DNA from: Nemertoderma westbladi
Lineage: Eukaryota; Xenacoelomorpha; Nemertodermatida; Nemertodermatidae
DNA length: 64,000 nucleotides
Direction: 5' to 3'
Assembly: GCA_032718475.1 (NCBI GenBank)
Contig: JAUCBJ010000326.1
Location: 1 to 64,000, forward strand
This document shows, in pieces, positions 19,029 through 32,769 of the stretch (the stretch's first letter is position 1; each line of letters begins with the position of its first letter). The notes beneath the pieces were generated by a model. The model saw only the letters and a list, made by a program, of their open reading frames with translations. It did no database searches and was not told where the DNA came from. The position numbers and the translations under genes are program-made.

Positions 19029-22000
19029 TAGTCCCGCACCTTCGTGACCACGGCCAGGGTTGCCCGGGAAACGGCTGCCCCCACAGTCCTGCAGCTCGTG
19101 ATCAGGACCAGGGTAGCCCGAGAAACGGCTTCCCCCACAGTCCCGCATCTTCGTGATCAGGGCCAGGGTTGCCCGGGAAACGGCTGCCCCCACAGTCCTG
19201 CACCTCGTGATCAGGGCCAGGGTAGCCCGGGAAACGGCTGCCCCCACAGTCCCACACCTCGTGATGAGGGACAGGGTAGCCCGGGGAACGGCTGCCCCCA
19301 CAGTTCCACACCTTCGTGATCAGAGCTAGGGTAGCCCGGGAAACGGCGCCCCCACAGTCCTGCACCTCGTGATCAGGGCCAGGGTAGCCAGGGGAACGGC
19401 TGTCCCCACAGTCCTGCACCTCGTGATCAGGGCCAGGGTAGCCCGGGAAACGGCTGCCCCCACAGTCATGCACCTCGTGATCAGGGCCAGGGTAGCCCGG
19501 GAAACGGCCCGAGAAACGGCTGCCCCCACAGTCCTGCACCTCGTGATCAGGGCCAGGGTAGCCCGGGAAACGGCTGCCCCCACAGTCCTGCACCTCGTGA
19601 TCAGGGCCAGGGTAGCCCGGGAAACGGCCCGGGAAACGGCTGCCCCCACAGTCCCACACCTCGTGATCAGGGCCAGGGTAGCCCGGGAAACGGCTGCCCC
19701 CACAGTCCCACACCTCGTGATGAGGGACAGGGTAGCCCGGGGAACGGCTGCCCCCACAGTCCTGCACCTCGTGATCAGGGCCAGGGTTGCCCGGGAAACG
19801 GCTGCCCGCACAGTCCCACACCTCGTGATGAGGGACAGGGTAGCCCGGGGAACGGCTGCCCCCACAGTCCCACACCTCGTGATGAGGGACAGGGTAGCCC
19901 GGGAAACGGCTGCCCCCAAAGACCTGCGCGTCGTGATCAGGGCCAGTAGCCCGGGAAACGGCTGCCCCTGACAGTCCCGCACCTTCGTGATCAGGGCCAG
20001 TGTTGCCCGGGAAACGGCGCCCCCACAGTCCCGCACCTCGTGATCAGGGCCAGGGTAGCCCGGGGAACGGCTGCCCCTGACAGTCCCGCACCTTCGTGAT
20101 CAGGGTCAGGGTAGCCCGGGAAACGGCTGCCCCCAAAGACCTGCGCGTCGTGATCAGGGCCAGTAGCCCGGGGAACGGCTGCCCCCGTCAGTCCCGCACC
20201 TTCGTGATCAGGGCCAGGGTAGCCCGGGGAACGGCTGTCCCCACCGACCTGCACCTCGTGATCAGGGTCAGAGTAGCCCGGGAAACGGCTGCCCCCACAG
20301 TCCCCCAACTTCGTGATCAGGGCCAGGGTAGCCAGGGGAACGGCTGTCCCCACAGACCTGCACCTCGTGATCAGGGTCAGAGTAGCCCGGGAAACGGCTG
20401 CCCCCACAGTCCCCCAACTTCGTGATCAGGGCCAAGGTAGCCAGGGGAACGGCTGTCCCCACAGACCTGCACCTCGTGATCAGGGCCAGGGTAGCCCGGG
20501 GAACGGCTGGCCCCACAGACCTGCACCTCGTGATCAGGGTCAGGGTAGCCCGGGAAACGGCTGCCCCACAGTCCCCCAACTTCGTGATCAGGGCCAGGGT
20601 AGCCAGGGGAACGGCTGTCCCCACAGACCTGCACCTCGTGATCAGGGTCAGAGTAGCCCGGGAAACGGCTGCCCCCACAGTCCCCCAACTTCGTGATCAG
20701 GGCCAGGGTAGCCAGGGGAACGGCTGTCCCCACAGACCTGCACCTCGTGATCAGGGTCAGGGTAGCCCGGGAAACGGCTGCCCCCACAGTCCTGCACCTC
20801 GTGATCACGGCCAGGGTAGCCCGGGAAACGGCTGGCCCCACAGACCTGCACCTCGTGATCAGGGTCAGGGTAGCCCGGGAAACGGCTGCCTCACAGTCCC
20901 CCAACTTCGTGATCAGGGCCAGGGTAGCCAGGGGAACGGCTGCCCTCACAGTCCTGCACCTCGTGATCAGGGCCAGGGTAGCCCGGGAAACGGCTGCCCC
21001 CAAAGACCTGCGCGTCGTGATCAGGGCCAGGGTAGCCCGGGAACGGCTGCTCCCACAGACCTGCACCTCCTGATCAGGGTCAGGGTAGCCCGGGAAACGG
21101 CTGCCCCAACAGTCCTGCACCTCGTGATCACGGCCAGGGTAGCCGGGGAAACGGCTACCCCCACAGACCTGCACCTCGTGATCAGGGCCAGGGTAGCCCG
21201 GGGAACGGCTGCCCTCACAATCCTGCACCTCGTGATCACGGCCAGGGTAGCCGGGGAAACGGCTGCCCCCACAGACCTGCACCTCCTTATTAGGGTCAGA
21301 GTAGCCCGGGAAAGGGCTGCCCCCACAAACCTGCACCTCATGATCAGGGCCAGGGTAGCCCAGGGAACGGCTGCCCCAACAGTCCTGCACCGCGTGATCA
21401 CGGCCAGGGTAGCCCGGGAAACTGTTGCCCCCACAGTCCTGCACCTTCGTGATCAGGGCCAGGGTAGCCCGGGAAACTGTTGCCTCCACACTCCCACACC
21501 TTCGTGATCAGGGCCAGGGTAACCCGGGAACCTGTTGCCCCCACAGTCCTGCACCTTCGTGATCAGGGCCAGGGTAGCCCGGGAAACTGTTGCCCCCACA
21601 GTCCTGCACCTTCGTGATCAGGGCCAGGGTAACCCGGGAACCTGTTGCCCCCACAGTTCTGCACCTTCGTGATCAGGGCCAGGGTAGCCCGGGAAACTGT
21701 TGCCCCAACAGTCCCGCACCTTCGTGATTAGGACCAGGGTAGCCCGGGAAACTGTTGCCCCCACAGTCCCGCACCTTCGTGATCAGGACCAGGGTAGCCC
21801 AGGGAACGGCTGCCCCAACAGTCCTGCACCTCGTGATCACGGCCAGGGTAGCCGGGGAAACGGCTGCCCCCACAGACCTGCACCTTCGTGATCAGGGCCA
21901 GGGTAGCCCGGGAAACTGTTGCCCCCACAGTCCTGCACCTTCGTGATCAGGGCCAGGGTAGCCCGGGAAACTGTTGCCTCCACACTCCCACACCTTCGTG

Positions 22001-22944
22001 ACCAGGGCCAGGGCTGCCCGGGAAACGGCTTCCCCCACAGTCCTGCACCTCGTGATCAGGACAAGGGTAGCCCGGGAAACTGTTGCCCCCACAGTCCTGC
22101 ACCTTCGTGATCAGGGCCAGGGTAACCCGGGAACCTGTTGCCCCCACAGTCCTGCACCTTCGTGATCAGGGCCAGGGTAGCCCGGGAAACTGTTGCCCCC
22201 ACAGTCCCGCACCTTCGTGACCAGGGCCAGGGCTGCCCGGGAAACGGCTTCCCCCACAGTCCTGCACCTCGTAATCAGGACAAGGGTAGCCCGGGAAACT
22301 GTTGCCCCCACAGTCCTGCACCTTCGTGATCAGGGCCAGGGTAACCCGGGAACCTGTTGCCCCCACAGACCTGCACCTTCGTGATCAGGGCCAGGGTAGC
22401 CCGGGAAACTGTTGCCCCCACAGTCCTGCACCTTCGTGATCAGGGCCAGGGTAGCCCGGGAAGCTGTTGCCTCCACACTCCCACACCTTCGTGACCAGGG
22501 CCAGGGCTGCCCGGGAAACGGCTTCCCCCACAGTCCTGCACCTCGTGATCAGGACAAGGGTAGCCCGGGAAACTGTTGCCCCCACAGTCCCGCACCTTCG
22601 TGATCAGGACCAGGGTAGCCCAGGAAACTGTTGCCCCCACAGTCCCGCACCTTCGTGATCAGGACCAGGGTAGCCCAGGAAACTGTTGCCCCCACAGTCC
22701 TGCACCTCGTGATCAGGACCAGGGTAACCCGGGAAACTGTTGCCTCCCCAGTCCTGCACCTTCGTGATCAGGGCCAGGGTAGCCCGGGAAACTGTTGCCC
22801 CCCACAGTCCCGCACCTTCGTGATCAGGACCAGGGTAGCCCGGGAAACTGTTGCCCCCCCAGTCCCGCACCTTCGTGATCAGGGCCAGGGTAGCCCGGGA
22901 AACTGTTGCCCCCACAGTCCCGCACCTTCGTGATCAGGGCCAGG

Positions 22945-22956
22945 GTAGCCCGGGAA
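22945..22956 (+). repeat. Target-site duplication, 5' copy, at LINE fragment 1
   Basis: GTAGCCCGGGAA, part of the satellite monomer, immediately precedes the LINE fragment and is repeated at 23757-23768 after it. The monomer then resumes with TCTGTTGCC. The same pair flanks the other four fragments. Confidence 0.85.
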
Positions 22957-23756
22957 GTACTCTCAGAATCATTAGAGGGAGCCCAGCGGCTCCTCAGCTC
23001 ATTAGAACATGCTGCTTCTAGTGTTGGTCTTTTTATTAACTCCAGAAAGACCAAAATTCTGACAGTTAACTTTGAAAGTCCTCAGCAAGTCTCTGATTGG
23101 ATGAGCATAAGCTCAAAGGATGGTATGCTTGAGCATGTGGACGACTTCTGTTACCTGGGATCATGGATCCGGAAGTCAGGTGAGGACCTTCGAATACGTA
23201 AGGGAAAGGCATGGGCAGCCTTGAATAGGCTTTCCAGGATTTGGAAGTCACCTAGAATTAATCGGAAACTTAAGGTCCGATTATTTAGAGCAGCAGTAGT
23301 TCCAGTACTCCTCTACGGGAGTCCATGCTGGGCTCTAACTGCTGAGGACACCAAATCTCTGGATGGCACATTCACAAGAATGCTACGCCGGGTACATTGT
23401 GTCAAGTATAATGCACACATCTCCAACCAGACACTATATAACATTGGAGGTGTCTCATTGGTTCCCCCAAGCTTGACACTAGAACAAAATCGCCTCCGCT
23501 TTGCAGGACATTGCTTTCGCCGTGAGGACCAGCCAGTGCATAATCTTGTACTTTGGCAGCCTCATGGAGTGAATAAGCATGGTGGACAGCCCATGACTTT
23601 CTTGAGACGCATCTTAAAGGACACTGGCCTTAAAGATGCGGATGATCTAGCAAATGTCATGGGTGATAGGGAGTTGTGGCGGCGCAATTTTGTTGACAAG
23701 CCGGCACAGCATTCTTAAAAATGCAGCTGCAATGCAGCATGCCGATCCTAGTAGTA
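22957..23756 (+). mobile_element. 5'-truncated LINE fragment 1 inside the satellite
   Basis: 800 bp corresponding to 10448-11247 of the full-length LINE, that is ORF residues 823-1075 plus 3'UTR and (TAG)n tail. The frame is open to the native stop near 23716 and runs in from satellite sequence, but the catalytic FADD and everything upstream are absent, so it cannot encode a polymerase. By eye it differs from the full-length copy at about 20 positions, more than half of them synonymous, including Arg to Trp in SDRMSI and Phe to Tyr after CVK. Confidence 0.95.
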
Positions 23757-26748
23757 GTAGCCCGGGAATCTGTTGCCCACGCAGTCCCGCACCTTAGTGA
23801 TCAGGGCCAGGGCTGCCCGGGAAACAGCTCCCCCCACAGTCCCGCACCTTCGTGATCAGGGCCAGGGTAGCCGGGGAAACTGTTGCCCCCACAGTCCTGC
23901 ACCTCGTGATCAGGACCAGGGTAGGCCGGGAAACTGTTGCCGCCACAGTCCTGCACCTTCGAGATCAGGACCAGGGTAGCCCGGGAAACTGTTGCCCGCA
24001 CAGTCCCGCACCTTAGTGATCAGGGCCAGGGCTGCCCGGGAAACAGCTCCCCTCACAGTCCCGCACCTTCGTGATCAGGGCCAGGGTAGCCCGGGAAACT
24101 GTTGCCCCCACAGTCCTGCACCTCGTGATCAGGACCAGGATAGCCCGGGAAACTGTTGCCCCCACACTCCCGCACCTTAGTGACCAGGGCCAGGGCTGCC
24201 CGGGAAACAGCTCCCCCCACAGTCCCGCGCCTTCGTGATCAGGGCCAGGGTAGCCCGGGAAACTGTTGCCCCCACAGTCCTGCACCTCGTGATCAGGACC
24301 AGGGTAGCCCGGGAAACTGTTGCCGCCACAGTCCTGCACCTCGTGATCAGGACCAGGGTAGCCCGGGAAACTGTTGCCGCCACAGTCCTGCACCTCGTGA
24401 TCAGGGCCAGGGTAGCCCGGGAAACTGTTGCCCACACAGTCCCGCACCTTCGTGATCAGGGCCAGGGTAGCCCGGGAAACCGTTGCCCCCATGGTCCCGG
24501 AAACGGCTGCCCCCACAGTCCCGCATATTCGTGATCAGGGGCCAGGGTTGCCCGGGAAACTGCTGCCCCCACAGTCCTGCACCTCGTGATCAGGGTCAGG
24601 GTAGCCCGGGAAACCTTTGCCCCCATGGTCCCGGAAACGGCTGCCCCCACAGTCCTGCACCTCGTGATCAGGGTCAGGGTAGCCCGGGAAACCGTTGCCC
24701 CCATGGTCCCGGAAACGGCTGCCCCCACAGTCCTGCACCTCGTGATCAGGGTCAGGGTAGCCCGGGAAACCGTTGCCCCCATGGTCCCAGAAACGGCTGC
24801 CCCCACAGTCCCGCACCTTCGTGATCAGGGCCAGGGTAGCCCGGGAAACTGTTGCCCCCACAGTCCCACACCTCGTGATCAGGACCAGGGTAGCCGGGAA
24901 ACTGTTGCCCCCACAGTCCCACACCTCGTGATCAGGACCAGGGTAGACGGGAAACGGCCGCCCCCACAGTCCTGCACCTCGTGATCAGGGCCAGGGTAGC
25001 CCGGGAAACGGCTGCCCCCACAGTCCCGTACCTCGTGATCACGGCCAGGGTTGCCCGGGAAACGGCTGCCCCCACAGTCCCACACCTTCGTGATCAGGGC
25101 CAGGGTAGCCCGGGAAACGGCTGCCCCCACAGTCCTGCACCTCGTGATCAGGGCCAGGGTAGCCCGGGAAACGGCTGCCCCCACAGTCCCGCACCTTCGT
25201 GATCAGGGCCAGGGTAGCCCGGGAAACTGCTGCCCCCACAGTCCTGCACCTCGTGATCAGGGCCAGGGTAGCCCGGGAAACTGTTGCCCCCACTCCCACC
25301 TCGTGATCAGGCAGGGTACCCGGGAACTGTTGCCCCCACAGTCCCACCTTCGTGATCAGGACCAGGGTAGCCCGGGAAACTGTTGCCCCCACAGTCCCGC
25401 ACCTCGTGATCAGGGCCAGGGTAGCCCGGGAAACTGTTGCCCCCACAGTCCTGCACCTTCGTGATCAGGGCCAGGGTAGCCCGGGAAACTGTTGCCCCCA
25501 CAGTCCCGCACCTTCGTGATCAGGGCCAGGGTAGCCCGGGAAACTGTTGCCCCCACAGTCCCGCACCTTCGTGATCAGGACCAGGGTAGCCCGGGAAACG
25601 GCTGCCCCCACAGTCCTGCACCTCGTGATCAGGGCCAGGGTAGCCCGGGAAACGGCTGCCCCCACAGTCCCGCACCTTCGTGATCAGGGCCAGGGTAGCC
25701 CGGGAAACTGTTGCCCCCACAGTCCTGCACCTTCGTGATCAGGGCCAGGGTAGCCCGGGAAACTGTTGCCTCCACACTCCCACACCTTCGTGACCAGGGC
25801 CAGGGCTGCCCGGGAAACGGCTTCCCCCACAGTCCTGCACCTCGTGATCAGGACAAGGGTAGCCCGGGAAACTGTTGCCCCCACAGTCCTGCACCTTCGT
25901 GATCAGGGCCAGGGTAACCCGGGAACCTGTTGCCCCCACAGTCCTGCACCTTCGTGATCAGGGCCAGGGTAGCCCGGGAAACTGTTGCCCCCACAGTCCC
26001 GCACCTTCGTGACCAGGGCCAGGGCTGCCCGGGAAACGGCTTCCCCCACAGTCCTGCACCTCGTAATCAGGACAAGGGTAGCCCGGGAAACTGTTGCCCC
26101 CACAGTCCTGCACCTTCGTGATCAGGGCCAGGGTAACCCGGGAACCTGTTGCCCCCACAGACCTGCACCTTCGTGATCAGGGCCAGGGTAGCCCGGGAAA
26201 CTGTTGCCCCCACAGTCCTGCACCTTCGTGATCAGGGCCAGGGTAGCCCGGGAAGCTGTTGCCTCCACACTCCCACACCTTCGTGACCAGGGCCAGGGCT
26301 GCCCGGGAAACGGCTTCCCCCACAGTCCTGCACCTCGTGATCAGGACAAGGGTAGCCCGGGAAACTGTTGCCCCCACAGTCCCGCACCTTCGTGATCAGG
26401 ACCAGGGTAGCCCAGGAAACTGTTGCCCCCACAGTCCCGCACCTTCGTGATCAGGACCAGGGTAGCCCAGGAAACTGTTGCCCCCACAGTCCTGCACCTC
26501 GTGATCAGGACCAGGGTAACCCGGGAAACTGTTGCCTCCCCAGTCCTGCACCTTCGTGATCAGGGCCAGGGTAGCCCGGGAAACTGTTGCCCCCCACAGT
26601 CCCGCACCTTCGTGATCAGGACCAGGGTAGCCCGGGAAACTGTTGCCCCCCCAGTCCCGCACCTTCGTGATCAGGGCCAGGGTAGCCCGGGAAACTGTTG
26701 CCCCCACAGTCCCGCACCTTCGTGATCAGGGCCAGGGTAGCCCGGGAA

Positions 26749-27548
26749 GTACTCTCAGAATCATTAGAGGGAGCCCAGCGGCTCCTCAGCTCATTAGAAC
26801 ATGCTGCTTCTAGTGTTGGTCTTTTTATTAACTCCAGAAAGACCAAAATTCTGACAGTTAACTTTGAAAGTCCTCAGCAAGTCTCTGATTGGATGAGCAT
26901 AAGCTCAAAGGATGGTATGCTTGAGCATGTGGACGACTTCTGTTACCTGGGATCATGGATCCGGAAGTCAGGTGAGGACCTTCGAATACGTAAGGGAAAG
27001 GCATGGGCAGCCTTGAATAGGCTTTCCAGGATTTGGAAGTCACCTAGAATTAATCGGAAACTTAAGGTCCGATTATTTAGAGCAGCAGTAGTTCCAGTAC
27101 TCCTCTACGGGAGTCCATGCTGGGCTCTAACTGCTGAGGACACCAAATCTCTGGATGGCACATTCACAAGAATGCTACGCCGGGTACATTGTGTCAAGTA
27201 TAATGCACACATCTCCAACCAGACACTATATAACATTGGAGGTGTCTCATTGGTTCCCCCAAGCTTGACACTAGAACAAAATCGCCTCCGCTTTGCAGGA
27301 CATTGCTTTCGCCGTGAGGACCAGCCAGTGCATAATCTTGTACTTTGGCAGCCTCATGGAGTGAATAAGCATGGTGGACAGCCCATGACTTTCTTGAGAC
27401 GCATCTTAAAGGACACTGGCCTTAAAGATGCGGATGATCTAGCAAATGTCATGGGTGATAGGGAGTTGTGGCGGCGCAATTTTGTTGACAAGCCGGCACA
27501 GCATTCTTAAAAATGCAGCTGCAATGCAGCATGCCGATCCTAGTAGTA
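26749..27548 (+). mobile_element. 5'-truncated LINE fragment 2 inside the satellite
   Basis: Same truncation point, predicted peptide and flanking 12-bp duplication as fragment 1. It lies 3,792 bp downstream as part of a duplicated segment. Confidence 0.95.
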
Positions 27549-30500
27549 GTAGCCCGGGAATCTGTTGCCCACGCAGTCCCGCACCTTAGTGATCAGGGCC
27601 AGGGCTGCCCGGGAAACAGCTCCCCCCACAGTCCCGCACCTTCGTGATCAGGGCCAGGGTAGCCGGGGAAACTGTTGCCCCCACAGTCCTGCACCTCGTG
27701 ATCAGGACCAGGGTAGGCCGGGAAACTGTTGCCGCCACAGTCCTGCACCTTCGAGATCAGGACCAGGGTAGCCCGGGAAACTGTTGCCCGCACAGTCCCG
27801 CACCTTAGTGATCAGGGCCAGGGCTGCCCGGGAAACAGCTCCCCTCACAGTCCCGCACCTTCGTGATCAGGGCCAGGGTAGCCCGGGAAACTGTTGCCCC
27901 CACAGTCCTGCACCTCGTGATCAGGACCAGGATAGCCCGGGAAACTGTTGCCCCCACACTCCCGCACCTTAGTGACCAGGGCCAGGGCTGCCCGGGAAAC
28001 AGCTCCCCCCACAGTCCCGCGCCTTCGTGATCAGGGCCAGGGTAGCCCGGGAAACTGTTGCCCCCACAGTCCTGCACCTCGTGATCAGGACCAGGGTAGC
28101 CCGGGAAACTGTTGCCGCCACTGTCCTGCACCTCGTGATCAGGACCAGGGTAGCCCGGGAAACTGTTGCCGCCACAGTCCTGCACCTCGTGATCAGGGCC
28201 AGGGTAGCCCGGGAAACTGTTGCCCACACAGTCCCGCACCTTCGTGATCAGGGCCAGGGTAGCCCGGGAAACCGTTGCCCCCATGGTCCCGGAAACGGCT
28301 GCCCCCATAGTCCCGCATATTCGTGATCAGGGGCCAGGGTTGCCCGGGAAACTGCTGCCCCCACAGTCCTGCACCTCGTGATCAGGGTCAGGGTAGCCCG
28401 GGAAACCTTTGCCCCCATGGTCCCGGAAACGGCTGCCCCCACAGTCCTGCACCTCGTGATCAGGGTCAGGGTAGCCCGGGAAACCGTTGCCCCCATGGTC
28501 CCGGAAACGGCTGCCCCCACAGTCCTGCACCTCGTGATCAGGGTCAGGGTAGCCCGGGAAACCGTTGCCCCCATGGTCCCAGAAACGGCTGCCCCCACAG
28601 TCCCGCACCTTCGTGATCAGGGCCAGGGTAGCCCGGGAAACTGTTGCCCCCACAGTCCCACACCTCGTGATCAGGACCAGGGTAGCCGGGAAACTGTTGC
28701 CCCCACAGTCCCACACCTCGTGATCAGGACCAGGGTAGACGGGAAACGGCCGCCCCCACAGTCCTGCACCTCGTGATCAGGGCCAGGGTAGCCCGGGAAA
28801 CGGCTGCCCCCACAGTCCCGTACCTCGTGATCACGGCCAGGGTTGCCCGGGAAACGGCTGCCCCCACAGTCCCACACCTTCGTGATCAGGGCCAGGGTAG
28901 CCCGGGAAACGGCTGCCCCCACAGTCCCGTACCTCGTGATCAGGGCCAGGGTTGCCCGGGAAACGGCTGCCCCCACAGTCCCGCACCTTCGTGATCAGGG
29001 CCAGGGTAGCCCGGGAAACTGCTGCCCCCACAGTCCTGCACCTCGTGATCAGGGTCAGGGTAGCCCGGGAAACTGTTGCCCCCACAGTCCCACACCTCGT
29101 GATCAGGACCAGGGTAGCCGGGAAACTGTTGCCCCCACAGTCCCACACCTCGTGATCAGGACCAGGGTAGCCGGGAAACGACCGCCCCCACAGTCCTGCA
29201 CCTCGTGATCAGGGCCAGGGTAGCCCGGGAAACGGCTGCCCCCACAGTCCCGTACCTCGTGATCAGGGCCAGGGTTGCCCGGGAAACGGCTGCCCCCACA
29301 GTCCCACACCTCGTGATCAGGACCAGGGTAGCCCGGGAAACGGCTGCCCCCACAGTCCTGCACCTCGTGATCAAGGCCAGGATAGCCCGGGAAACTGTTG
29401 CCCACACAGTCCCGCACCTTAGTGATGAGGGCCAGGGTAGCCCGGGAAACTGTTGCCTACACAGTCCCGCACCTTAGTGATGAGGGCCAGGGTAACCCGG
29501 GAAACTGTTGCCCACACAGTCCTGCACCTCGTGATGAGGGACAGGGTAGCCCGGGAAACTGTTGCCCCCACAGTCCCGAACCTTCGTGATCAAGGTCAGG
29601 GTAGCCCGGGAAACTGTTGCCCACACAGTCCCGCACCTTAGTGATCAGGACCAGAGTAGCCCGGGAAACTGTTGCCCCCACAGTCCCGCACCTTCGTGAT
29701 CAGGGCCAGGGTAGCCCGGGAAACTGTTGCCCCCACAGTCCTGCACCTTCGTGATCAGGGCCAGGGTTGCCCGGGAAACGGCCGCCCCCACAGTCCTGCA
29801 CCTCGTGATCAGGGCCAGGGTAGCCCGGGAAACGGCTGCCCCCACAGTCCCGTACCTCGTGATCACGGCCAGGGTTGCCCGGGAAACGGCTGCCCCCACA
29901 GTCCCACACCTTCGTGATCAGGGCCAGGGTAGCCCGGGAAACGGCTGCCCCCACAGTCCCGTACCTCGTGATCAGGACCAGGGTAGCCCGGGAAACTGTT
30001 GCCCCCACAGTCCCGAACCTTCGTGATCAAGGTCAGGGTAGCCCGGGAAACGGCTGCCCCCACAGTCCCACACCTTCGTGATCACGACCAGGGTAGCCCG
30101 GGAAACGGCTGCCCCCACAGTCCCGTACCTCGTGATCAGGACCAGGGTAGCCCGGGAAACTGTTGCCCCCACAGTCCCGAACCTTCGTGATCAAGGTCAG
30201 GGTAGCCCGGGAAACGGCTGCCCCCACAGTCCCACACCTTCGTGATCAGGACCAGGGTAGCCCGGGAAACTGTTGCCCCCACAGTCCCGAACCTTCGTGA
30301 TCAGGGCCAGGGTAGCCCGGGAAACTGTTGCCCCCACACTCCCACACCTTCGTGATCAGGGCCAGGGTAGCCCGGGAACCTGTTGCCCCCACAGTCCTGC
30401 ACCTCGTGATCACGGCCAGGGTAGCCCGGGAAACTGTTGCCCCCACAGTCCTGCACCTTCGTGATCAGGGCCAGGGTAGCCCGGGAAACTGTTGCCTCCA

Positions 30501-31969
30501 CACTCCCACACCTTCGTGATCAGGGCCAGGGTAACCCGGGAACCTGTTGCCCCCACAGTCCTGCACCTTCGTGATCAGGGCCAGGGTAGCCCGGGAAACT
30601 GTTGCCCCCACAGTCCTGCACCTTCGTGATCAGGGCCAGGGTAACCCGGGAACCTGTTGCCCCCACAGTTCTGCACCTTCGTGATCAGGGCCAGGGTAGC
30701 CCGGGAAACTGTTGCCCCAACAGTCCCGCACCTTCGTGATTAGGACCAGGGTAGCCCGGGAAACTGTTGCCCCCACAGTCCCGCACCTTCGTGATCAGGA
30801 CCAGGGTAGCCCAGGGAACGGCTGCCCCAACAGTCCTGCACCTCGTGATCACGGCCAGGGTAGCCGGGGAAACGGCTGCCCCCACAGACCTGCACCTTCG
30901 TGATCAGGGCCAGGGTAGCCCGGGAAACTGTTGCCCCCACAGTCCTGCACCTTCGTGATCAGGGCCAGGGTAGCCCGGGAAACTGTTGCCTCCACACTCC
31001 CACACCTTCGTGACCAGGGCCAGGGCTGCCCGGGAAACGGCTTCCCCCACAGTCCTGCACCTCGTGATCAGGACAAGGGTAGCCCGGGAAACTGTTGCCC
31101 CCACAGTCCTGCACCTTCGTGATCAGGGCCAGGGTAACCCGGGAACCTGTTGCCCCCACAGTCCTGCACCTTCGTGATCAGGGCCAGGGTAGCCCGGGAA
31201 ACTGTTGCCCCCACAGTTCCGCACCTTCGTGACCAGGGCCAGGGCTGCCCGGGAAACGGCTTCCCCCACAGTCCTGCACCTCGTAATCAGGACAAGGGTA
31301 GCCCGGGAAACTGTTGCCCCCACAGTCCTGCACCTTCGTGATCAGGGCCAGGGTAACCCGGGAACCTGTTGCCCCCACAGACCTGCACCTTCGTGATCAG
31401 GGCCAGGGTAGCCCGGGAAACTGTTGCCCCCACAGTCCTGCACCTTCGTGATCAGGGCCAGGGTAGCCCGGGAAGCTGTTGCCTCCACACTCCCACACCT
31501 TCGTGACCAGGGCCAGGGCTGCCCGGGAAACGGCTTCCCCCACAGTCCTGCACCTCGTGATCAGGACAAGGGTAGCCCGGGAAACTGTTGCCCCCACAGT
31601 CCCGCACCTTCGTGATCAGGACCAGGGTAGCCCAGGAAACTGTTGCCCCCACAGTCCCGCACCTTCGTGATCAGGACCAGGGTAGCCCAGGAAACTGTTG
31701 CCCCCACAGTCCTGCACCTCGTGATCAGGACCAGGGTAACCCGGGAAACTGTTGCCTCCCCAGTCCTGCACCTTCGTGATCAGGGCCAGGGTAGCCCGGG
31801 AAACTGTTGCCCCCCACAGTCCCGCACCTTCGTGATCAGGACCAGGGTAGCCCGGGAAACTGTTGCCCCCCCCAGTCCCGCACCTTCGTGATCAGGGCCA
31901 GGGTAGCCCGGGAAACTGTTGCCCCCACAGTCCCGCACCTTCGTGATCAGGGCCAGGGTAGCCCGGGAA

Positions 31970-32769
31970 GTACTCTCAGAATCATTAGAGGGAGCCCAGC
32001 GGCTCCTCAGCTCATTAGAACATGCTGCTTCTAGTGTTGGTCTTTTTATTAACTCCAGAAAGACCAAAATTCTGACAGTTAACTTTGAAAGTCCTCAGCA
32101 AGTCTCTGATTGGATGAGCATAAGCTCAAAGGATGGTATGCTTGAGCATGTGGACGACTTCTGTTACCTGGGATCATGGATCCGGAAGTCAGGTGAGGAC
32201 CTTCGAATACGTAAGGGAAAGGCATGGGCAGCCTTGAATAGGCTTTCCAGGATTTGGAAGTCACCTAGAATTAATCGGAAACTTAAGGTCCGATTATTTA
32301 GAGCAGCAGTAGTTCCAGTACTCCTCTACGGGAGTCCATGCTGGGCTCTAACTGCTGAGGACACCAAATCTCTGGATGGCACATTCACAAGAATGCTACG
32401 CCGGGTACATTGTGTCAAGTATAATGCACACATCTCCAACCAGACACTATATAACATTGGAGGTGTCTCATTGGTTCCCCCAAGCTTGACACTAGAACAA
32501 AATCGCCTCCGCTTTGCAGGACATTGCTTTCGCCGTGAGGACCAGCCAGTGCATAATCTTGTACTTTGGCAGCCTCATGGAGTGAATAAGCATGGTGGAC
32601 AGCCCATGACTTTCTTGAGACGCATCTTAAAGGACACTGGCCTTAAAGATGCGGATGATCTAGCAAATGTCATGGGTGATAGGGAGTTGTGGCGGCGCAA
32701 TTTTGTTGACAAGCCGGCACAGCATTCTTAAAAATGCAGCTGCAATGCAGCATGCCGATCCTAGTAGTA
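31970..32769 (+). mobile_element. 5'-truncated LINE fragment 3 inside the satellite
   Basis: Same structure as fragment 1, 5,221 bp after fragment 2. One extra C in a C run about 100 bp upstream (near 31868) distinguishes this copy's flank. Confidence 0.95.

Noticed and set aside
22906-23718. 270-residue frame joining satellite sequence to the LINE C-terminus, repeated five times
   Set aside because: The N-terminal part is satellite read in one arbitrary frame and the rest lacks the catalytic core. Identity of all five copies reflects recent duplication, not selection.
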